Positions 7,145 to 10,897 of a stretch of 10,897 nt of DNA are shown here, piece after piece. Every line of letters starts with the position of its first letter. The stretch's first letter is position 1. Position numbers and translations under genes: made by a program. The notes under the pieces are model-generated. The model saw only the letters and a list, made by a program, of their open reading frames with translations. It searched no databases and had not been told where the DNA came from. The stretch comes from Campylobacteraceae bacterium (GTDB lineage Bacteria > Campylobacterota > Campylobacteria > Campylobacterales > Campylobacteraceae), in contig JAITEH010000060.1 in the NCBI GenBank assembly GCA_031282125.1, positions 1 through 10,897 of the forward strand, read 5' to 3'.

Positions 7145-7156
7145 TCATGAGGGGGA
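7121..7156 (-). terminator. Rho-independent terminator of folD-lepB
   Basis: Read on the minus strand, four bases after the lepB TAG, TCCCCCTC (7156-7149), a five-base loop ATGAA and GAGGGGAA (7143-7136) form an eight-pair stem with one G-T wobble. Eight bases later come seven T residues (7127-7121). In the plus direction the same hairpin is followed by GCTTCTAATA, without a T-tract, so it would end the lipoprotein transcript only poorly. The T-run sits inside the duplicated lipoprotein tail. Confidence 0.7.
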
Positions 7157-7160
7157 GCTT

Positions 7161-8087
7161 CTAATATCGTATGTTTGGATGCTCTTCTTTTTCGAGAGTA
7201 GATACAAATTTGCCCATTCTGTCCCATCTTGGAATTTTATTTGAATCCCATGAAAAGTAGATAAACCACGGTTTGCCGACGATAAGCCTATAAGGTATGC
7301 TGCCGAAAAACCTGCTGTCTTGCGAATTGTCGCGGTTGTCGCCTATCATGAAAAACTCATCTTGCGGAATCTCTATATAAAACGCATTAAAATCAGGGAT
7401 ATCTACTATAGCGGTTTTGATTTCATTTTTGCCGTATGGGTTTTGATACGGTATGCTTACTCTTTGAAGCGCATACTCAAACGGCTCCAATTCGTCAGCC
7501 GATATCTTACTCATCGCGATTTTGCGCCCCGAATGCCATGGGTTATTTTCCCACGCTATCATATTCATCATTGTTCTGGCATTTGGCTCGTAGCGGATAC
7601 CGGGGTATTGTTTAACGTATGGATTTTTGACCCAAAGTTTGCCGAAAATCTCTATTATCTCATTTGATGGGTAGTTTTTTTGGATATACTCGTCGCCCTC
7701 GTTTGGATGAAGATAAAAAGTATCGCCTTTGTATATTACTTCGTCTCCTCCGACTGCAAAACATCTTTTGACGTAATTTTCGTTATTGTTGAGAGGATTT
7801 AAAAATATAACGATATCGCCGCGCTGCGGTCTTTTGCCCTCTATGATGTGTCCGTTATCGAAAATATCTGGAAAAACTGGCGTGTTGCTGAAAGGGATTC
7901 TTGGTATGGCTACGCCGTAAGAGAATTTCTTGGCAAACAAAAAGTCGCCGATTAGAAGCGAATTTTGCATAGATGCGCTTGGAATGATAAAGGCTTGAGC
8001 GATGAAAAATATCACAAACAAGACTATGATGATAGTTCCTGTCCAGCTGCTTGAGAAGCTGTAGAGTTTTCTTAGTATCTCTTTCAT
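7161..8087 (-). CDS. lepB: Signal peptidase I
   Basis: Type I signal peptidase removes signal peptides from exported proteins, acting at the outer face of the inner membrane with a Ser-Lys dyad. The 308-residue product has one N-terminal membrane helix (about 17-33), then IIPSASMQNSLLIGDFLFAKK (within 34-54) with nucleophile Ser39. The lysine motif is NYVKRCFAVGGDE (104-116) with Lys107 in the place of E. coli Lys145. GDNRDNSQDSRFFG (249-262) is the conserved box E. Residues about 120-235 form the variable cap region. The ATG at 8087 overlaps the folD stop as ATGA, with AGGA about seven bases upstream, so it is cotranscribed and probably coupled with folD. A hairpin terminator follows the stop. 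It could process the exported DUF3999 protein and cytochrome encoded nearby, but not the lipoprotein, which needs signal peptidase II. Confidence 0.96.
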   Translation of the reverse strand: MKEILRKLYSFSSSWTGTIIIVLFVIFFIAQAFIIPSASMQNSLLIGDFLFAKKFSYGVAIPRIPFSNTPVFPDIFDNGHIIEGKRPQRGDIVIFLNPLNNNENYVKRCFAVGGDEVIYKGDTFYLHPNEGDEYIQKNYPSNEIIEIFGKLWVKNPYVKQYPGIRYEPNARTMMNMIAWENNPWHSGRKIAMSKISADELEPFEYALQRVSIPYQNPYGKNEIKTAIVDIPDFNAFYIEIPQDEFFMIGDNRDNSQDSRFFGSIPYRLIVGKPWFIYFSWDSNKIPRWDRMGKFVSTLEKEEHPNIRY

Positions 8088-8941
8088 ACGTTGTCCTGAT
8101 ATGTTCTGTTTTCTGCCGCTTTGATGGTGTTTTCAAGCAGCATCGCGATAGTCATGGGACCAACGCCGCCAGGTACTGGAGTGATAAAAGAGCATTTTGG
8201 CGCGACATTTTCAAAATCAACGTCTCCTACAAGTTTTCCGTTTTGCAGATGATTTATACCGATATCGATTACGATAGCGCCATCTTTTACCATATCTTCC
8301 GTGATGAGTCCAGCCTTGCCGACTCCTACTATCAAAAGGTCGGCCTTTTTCGTATGAGAGGCCAAATCTTTGGTATAAATATGGCAAATATCAACCGTAG
8401 CAAACGCATTCAGCAAAAGATTCATCATGGGTTTTCCGACTATATTGCTTGCCCCAACAACGCACGCATTTAAGCCTTTGACATCGATATTGTAGCGGTT
8501 CAAAAGCCGCATCACGCCAAGAGGAGTACACGGCACAAAACCCTCAAGTCCCGCGACAAGACGTCCGACATTAAAGGGATGAAAACCGTCCACGTCTTTT
8601 GCTGGGTCGATAGCTTCGATGATTTTGGTTTGGTTTACATGGCGCGGAAGCGGCAGTTGAACCAAAATACCGTCGATATTGGAGTTTTTATTCATCATGG
8701 CTATGATTTCGAGTATCTTTTCCTCCGAGATAGAAGAGGGCATTTTGTGCAGGATAGAGTATATACCCGCTTTGTCGCACGCCTTCTCTTTCATCTTTAC
8801 GTATGATTGACTCGCGGGGTCGTCGCCTACTAAGATTACGGCAAGTCCTGCCGTTATGTTTTTTTCTCTAAGCTTATCGGTTTTTTGTTTTATTTCATCT
8901 TGAATGGAGTTTGAGAGTGTTTTTCCGTCAAGCAGCGTCAT
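8084..8941 (-). CDS. folD: Bifunctional methylenetetrahydrofolate dehydrogenase / methenyltetrahydrofolate cyclohydrolase
   Basis: FolD oxidises 5,10-methylene-THF to 5,10-methenyl-THF with NADP and hydrolyses it to 10-formyl-THF, supplying one-carbon units for purines and formyl-Met. The 285 residues match the family length. Seen in order: SYVKMKEKACDKAGI (46-60) with Tyr47 and the catalytic Lys51, VQLPLPRHV (94-102) with Gln95, KDVDGFHPFNVGRL (115-128) with Asp118, PCTPLGVMRLL (137-147), the nucleotide-binding VVGASNIVGKPM (161-172) and PVPGGVGPMTIAMLLENT (255-272). Its ATG at 8941 has AAAAGG upstream with a five- to seven-base gap. It heads the folD-lepB unit, is divergent from a cytochrome gene and shares a palindromic promoter region with it. 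Confidence 0.97.
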   Translation of the reverse strand: MTLLDGKTLSNSIQDEIKQKTDKLREKNITAGLAVILVGDDPASQSYVKMKEKACDKAGIYSILHKMPSSISEEKILEIIAMMNKNSNIDGILVQLPLPRHVNQTKIIEAIDPAKDVDGFHPFNVGRLVAGLEGFVPCTPLGVMRLLNRYNIDVKGLNACVVGASNIVGKPMMNLLLNAFATVDICHIYTKDLASHTKKADLLIVGVGKAGLITEDMVKDGAIVIDIGINHLQNGKLVGDVDFENVAPKCSFITPVPGGVGPMTIAMLLENTIKAAENRTYQDNV

Positions 8942-8965
8942 AAAATGGCCTTTTAAAAAATGTTT

Positions 8966-8974
8966 TGGTATGAT
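8966..8974 (+). promoter_or_regulatory. Extended -10 element for the cytochrome c gene
   Basis: On the plus strand TGGTATGAT matches TGnTATAAT at all but one position. The start would be near 8981, about 32 bases before the ATG at 9013. Together with the minus-strand element it lies on the perfect palindrome ATGATATCAT (8970-8979). Confidence 0.5.
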
Positions 8975-8978
8975 ATCA
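8970..8978 (-). promoter_or_regulatory. Extended -10 element for folD-lepB
   Basis: On the minus strand TGATATCAT matches the extended -10 TGnTATAAT at all but one position. Transcription would begin near 8963, giving a leader of about 22 bases to the folD ATG. It overlaps the opposite-strand element of the cytochrome gene. Confidence 0.55.
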
Positions 8979-9012
8979 TTTAACTATTTAATTTTTGCAA
9001 AAAAAGAACAAA

Positions 9013-9339
9013 ATGCGTCTGATATTTGTACCTTTACTGCTGATTTCGTCTCTTTTGGCGGATGATTTTATAACAAGAATGGAATACGCCAAACTCCTTT
9101 ATCTAAACCCGCGCGGTATTGGCTGCGATAAATGCCACGGCAGCGACGCTAAAGGAAAAGTTATAGCTTTTTATAAACAAAAAGGCGAAACAAAAAGGCT
9201 TGCCGCGCCGCCCATCAACAACGTAACAAAAGATGTTTTTTTAAAAGCTCTAAATAATCCCAAAACCATCATGCCAAAATACTCATTAACAGACGAAGAG
9301 ATGCAAAGTCTGTACGAGTATGTAACAAAACAGCCTTAA
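9013..9339 (+). CDS. Small periplasmic monohaem cytochrome c
   Basis: The 108-residue product has a signal peptide (MRLIFVPLLLISSLLA, cleavage before DDF at 17) and one haem-binding CxxCH (CDKCH, Cys38, Cys41, His42). The likely distal ligand is Met88 in IMPKYSLTDEEM. The small class I cytochrome c fold ends with the helix EEMQSLYEYV. It should carry electrons in the periplasm; redox partners cannot be told. The ATG at 9013 is preferred over an in-frame TTG at 8995, which would put charged residues ahead of the signal peptide and has no Shine-Dalgarno; before the ATG there is only a weak A-rich AAAGAA. It is divergent from folD, an arrangement I recall from Campylobacter, and its stop overlaps that of the response regulator. 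Confidence 0.88.
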   Translation: MRLIFVPLLLISSLLADDFITRMEYAKLLYLNPRGIGCDKCHGSDAKGKVIAFYKQKGETKRLAAPPINNVTKDVFLKALNNPKTIMPKYSLTDEEMQSLYEYVTKQP

Positions 9340-9980
9340 TACAGAGTATAACCCACGCCTTTTATTATCTTTATCGCGTTTTCTGGAAGTTTTTTGCGCA
9401 GACGTTTGATGAGCGCCCTAATGTTTAGTATGGAGGTATCTTCACCCTCCCATATATACTCTTCCATCTCTTCAAATGTAACGATGCGCTGGCGGTTTTT
9501 GATGAAAAGTTCGAAAAAAAGTATCTCCTTTTTTGCAAGCTGTACCTCTTTGCCGTTTTCGTCGTGAAGTCTGCTGGTTTCGTAGTTAAATAGATATCCG
9601 CCTGCGAGTTTGATAACGGCAAGCGTCTGCGGTCGGCAAAATTTTTTGATTTTTTGAACAAGCTCGTAGTTGAAAAACGGTTTTTTCAGATAATCGTCAG
9701 CTCCTATCTCATAAGCTTTTTGAATATTTTCCAACTCGTGATTTGAGCTGATGATTATAACAGGTACGTTTTTGTGATAGAGTCTTATCGTATCGAGTAT
9801 GCTTATGCCGTCCAGTGACGGAACGTTTATATCCAAAACATAGCAGTGATAACCGTTGTTTATCGCATCCAAAGCCTTCTCGCCGTCATAAAAAACGTCT
9901 GCTTTAAAACCTTCCTGTTCCAAAGTGATTTTTATCAAATTTGCTAATCTCTCGTTATCTTCCAAAACCAAAATCTTCAT
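9336..9980 (-). CDS. OmpR/PhoB-type response regulator transcription factor
   Basis: A 214-residue two-domain regulator. The receiver domain (about 1-115) has the acidic pair Glu7-Asp8, phospho-acceptor Asp50 in YVLDINVPSLDG, switch Ser78/Ser79 in IIISSN and Lys100 in DDYLKKPF. The winged-helix DNA-binding domain (about 120-214) includes VQLAKKEILFFELF (147-160), ILNIRALIKRLRKKL (184-198) and the final hairpin IIKGVGYTLY (205-214). Phosphorylation by the kinase encoded just upstream should change DNA binding at unknown target promoters. Its ATG overlaps the kinase TGA as ATGA, so the pair is cotranscribed. Its TAA meets the stop of the convergent cytochrome gene within TTAA, leaving no room for an intergenic terminator. 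Confidence 0.94.
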   Translation of the reverse strand: MKILVLEDNERLANLIKITLEQEGFKADVFYDGEKALDAINNGYHCYVLDINVPSLDGISILDTIRLYHKNVPVIIISSNHELENIQKAYEIGADDYLKKPFFNYELVQKIKKFCRPQTLAVIKLAGGYLFNYETSRLHDENGKEVQLAKKEILFFELFIKNRQRIVTFEEMEEYIWEGEDTSILNIRALIKRLRKKLPENAIKIIKGVGYTLY

Positions 9981-10897
9981 TTTACCGCCTCCAAGGATAT
10001 TTTAAAACAAGCGCCGTTATTTTTATTAAAAGCTTCTATTTTCCCACCCATTTTATTTTCGATTATAAGTTTTGACATGTAAAGACCTATGCCGTGTCCG
10101 TTTTTCTTCGTCGTATAGTAAGCGTCAAATATATGAGGAAATCCCTCGCTTTTGATGCCGCCTGCATTGTCGCATATCTCTATAATGATCAAATCTTTTT
10201 TGTTATATATGAGAAACTCTATCTGACCTCTTTTGATAGTTCCTTTGCTTCTAAGCTCGGCTATCTGGTCTTTTGCGTTATTGACGATGTTTAAAAGTAT
10301 CTGCATGAACTCATTTTTGTAGCCGTAAACGTTCAGCCTTGAGGCGTCTTTTTTGTTGATGAGGATATCTATATAGTTATATTTGATAGTGTGGTCTATA
10401 ATCTTCATCATGGATTTTATAGCCTGTTCGACATTAAATGAAGTTTTGACGGTGGAGGGGGCTATAAATTTTTGAAAATCGCTTATGGTATCGGTCATGT
10501 AGCGTATCTGCACCATGATATCTTTCACAAACTGACTGTTTTCATCGCGCTCTTTAAAAGCCTGTTCTTGAGCGATAGTTGCTATCTCTACCAGAGGATT
10601 TTTCCATTGATGAGCGATAGATGAGAATACTTCGCCTATTTCAGCCAATTTGGACTGCTGAATGACAAACTGCTGATGTTTATTTTTTTCAAGTTCCGCA
10701 AGGCGCAGTTTTTTCTCATTTTTAACTCTCATGTATATATTGTGAAAAAGCCCCAAAATGAGAAAAACCAAAAGCGGTGAAATGATAAAAACAAAATCTA
10801 TAAACTCTCTGTGTCTTTCAAAAAATGTCGTGGGTTTGTTGATAACGGTATAATTTTCAACGGCAAGGGAGGGGTTTATATTGAACTCTTTCATTTT
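9977..10897 (-). CDS. Membrane sensor histidine kinase, partial (N-terminus beyond window)
   Basis: The frame is open to the window edge, so the true start is outside; the Met at 10894 is probably internal. Counting from it, residues 1-30 look like the end of an extracytoplasmic sensor domain (NINPSLAVENYTVINKP), followed by a membrane helix (about 31-52) and a coiled linker without an obvious HAMP domain. The H-box is EIGEVFSSIAHQWKNPLVEI (85-104) with phospho-acceptor His95. The ATPase domain has the N-box QILLNIVNNAKDQI (198-211), the G1 box CDNAGGI (241-247), an F-box around PHIFDAYYTTKK (253-264) and the G2 box GHGIGLYMSK (266-275). It should autophosphorylate and pass the phosphate to Asp50 of the adjacent regulator. 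The missing N-terminal part, probably with another membrane helix or signal peptide, holds the signal specificity. Confidence 0.93.
   Translation of the reverse strand, partial: KMKEFNINPSLAVENYTVINKPTTFFERHREFIDFVFIISPLLVFLILGLFHNIYMRVKNEKKLRLAELEKNKHQQFVIQQSKLAEIGEVFSSIAHQWKNPLVEIATIAQEQAFKERDENSQFVKDIMVQIRYMTDTISDFQKFIAPSTVKTSFNVEQAIKSMMKIIDHTIKYNYIDILINKKDASRLNVYGYKNEFMQILLNIVNNAKDQIAELRSKGTIKRGQIEFLIYNKKDLIIIEICDNAGGIKSEGFPHIFDAYYTTKKNGHGIGLYMSKLIIENKMGGKIEAFNKNNGACFKISLEAVK

Noticed and set aside
7320..7667. Plus-strand open frame antisense to lepB
   Set aside because: It lies wholly within the well-conserved lepB gene, has no ribosome binding site and encodes nothing recognisable. It is a shadow of lepB.
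8995..9012. TTG at 8995 as the start of the cytochrome gene
   Set aside because: No Shine-Dalgarno precedes it and it would put a charged stretch ahead of a normal signal peptide; ATG at 9013 fits better.
10892..10894. ATG at 10894 as the true start of the histidine kinase
   Set aside because: The frame stays open to the edge and the visible N-terminus reads like the end of an extracytoplasmic domain with only one membrane helix after it; a longer gene is expected.

Overview
The window looks like chromosomal DNA of a Campylobacterota (Epsilonproteobacteria) bacterium, probably a free-living Sulfurimonas/Sulfuricurvum/Sulfurospirillum-like lineage; the genus cannot be fixed by eye. Reasons: AT-rich spacers, tightly packed genes with ATGA/TGATG overlaps, extended -10 promoters (TGnTATAAT) without a clear -35, a folD-lepB pair divergent from a small periplasmic cytochrome-type gene (an order I recall from Campylobacter), and a histidine kinase with an AHQWKNPL-type H-box. 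Most genes are core metabolism or housekeeping.

Layout. (1) 1-1354, minus strand: rpiB-apt-trpB, three enzymes with almost no space between them, read from an extended -10 at about 1380. rpiB starts with GTG and apt with TTG; trpB is cut by the window edge. RpiB makes ribose-5-phosphate, the precursor of PRPP, which Apt consumes and which also enters tryptophan synthesis. (2) 1489-5418, plus strand: a two-gene unit for a very large multi-spanning DUF2339 membrane protein and a secreted, C-terminally anchored DUF3999 protein, a recurring pair of unknown function. (3) 5419-5694: an AT-rich spacer of 276 bases with a nested inverted repeat, a TATAAT box and a short dyad. (4) 5695-7002, plus strand: a lipoprotein with five GLUG repeats, probably a surface protein. 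Its last 40 or so codons are duplicated directly after its stop codon as a decaying copy (to 7144), next to the terminator of lepB. (5) 7161-8941, minus strand: folD-lepB with an ATGA overlap. (6) 9013-9339, plus strand: a small monohaem cytochrome c divergent from folD; the -10 elements of the two promoters overlap inside one perfect 10-bp palindrome. (7) 9336-10897, minus strand: a two-component system (membrane sensor kinase, cut at its N-terminus by the window edge, and an OmpR-type response regulator), with another ATGA overlap. Its regulator gene meets the cytochrome gene tail to tail at a shared TTAA.

No tRNA, rRNA, CRISPR array, integrase or transposase was seen. There is no gene-free stretch longer than 300 bases. 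The points most worth a second look are the tail duplication after the GLUG lipoprotein, the palindromic bidirectional promoter between folD and the cytochrome gene, and the uncharacterised DUF2339-DUF3999 pair. I found no convincing evidence of a wholly new multi-gene system.
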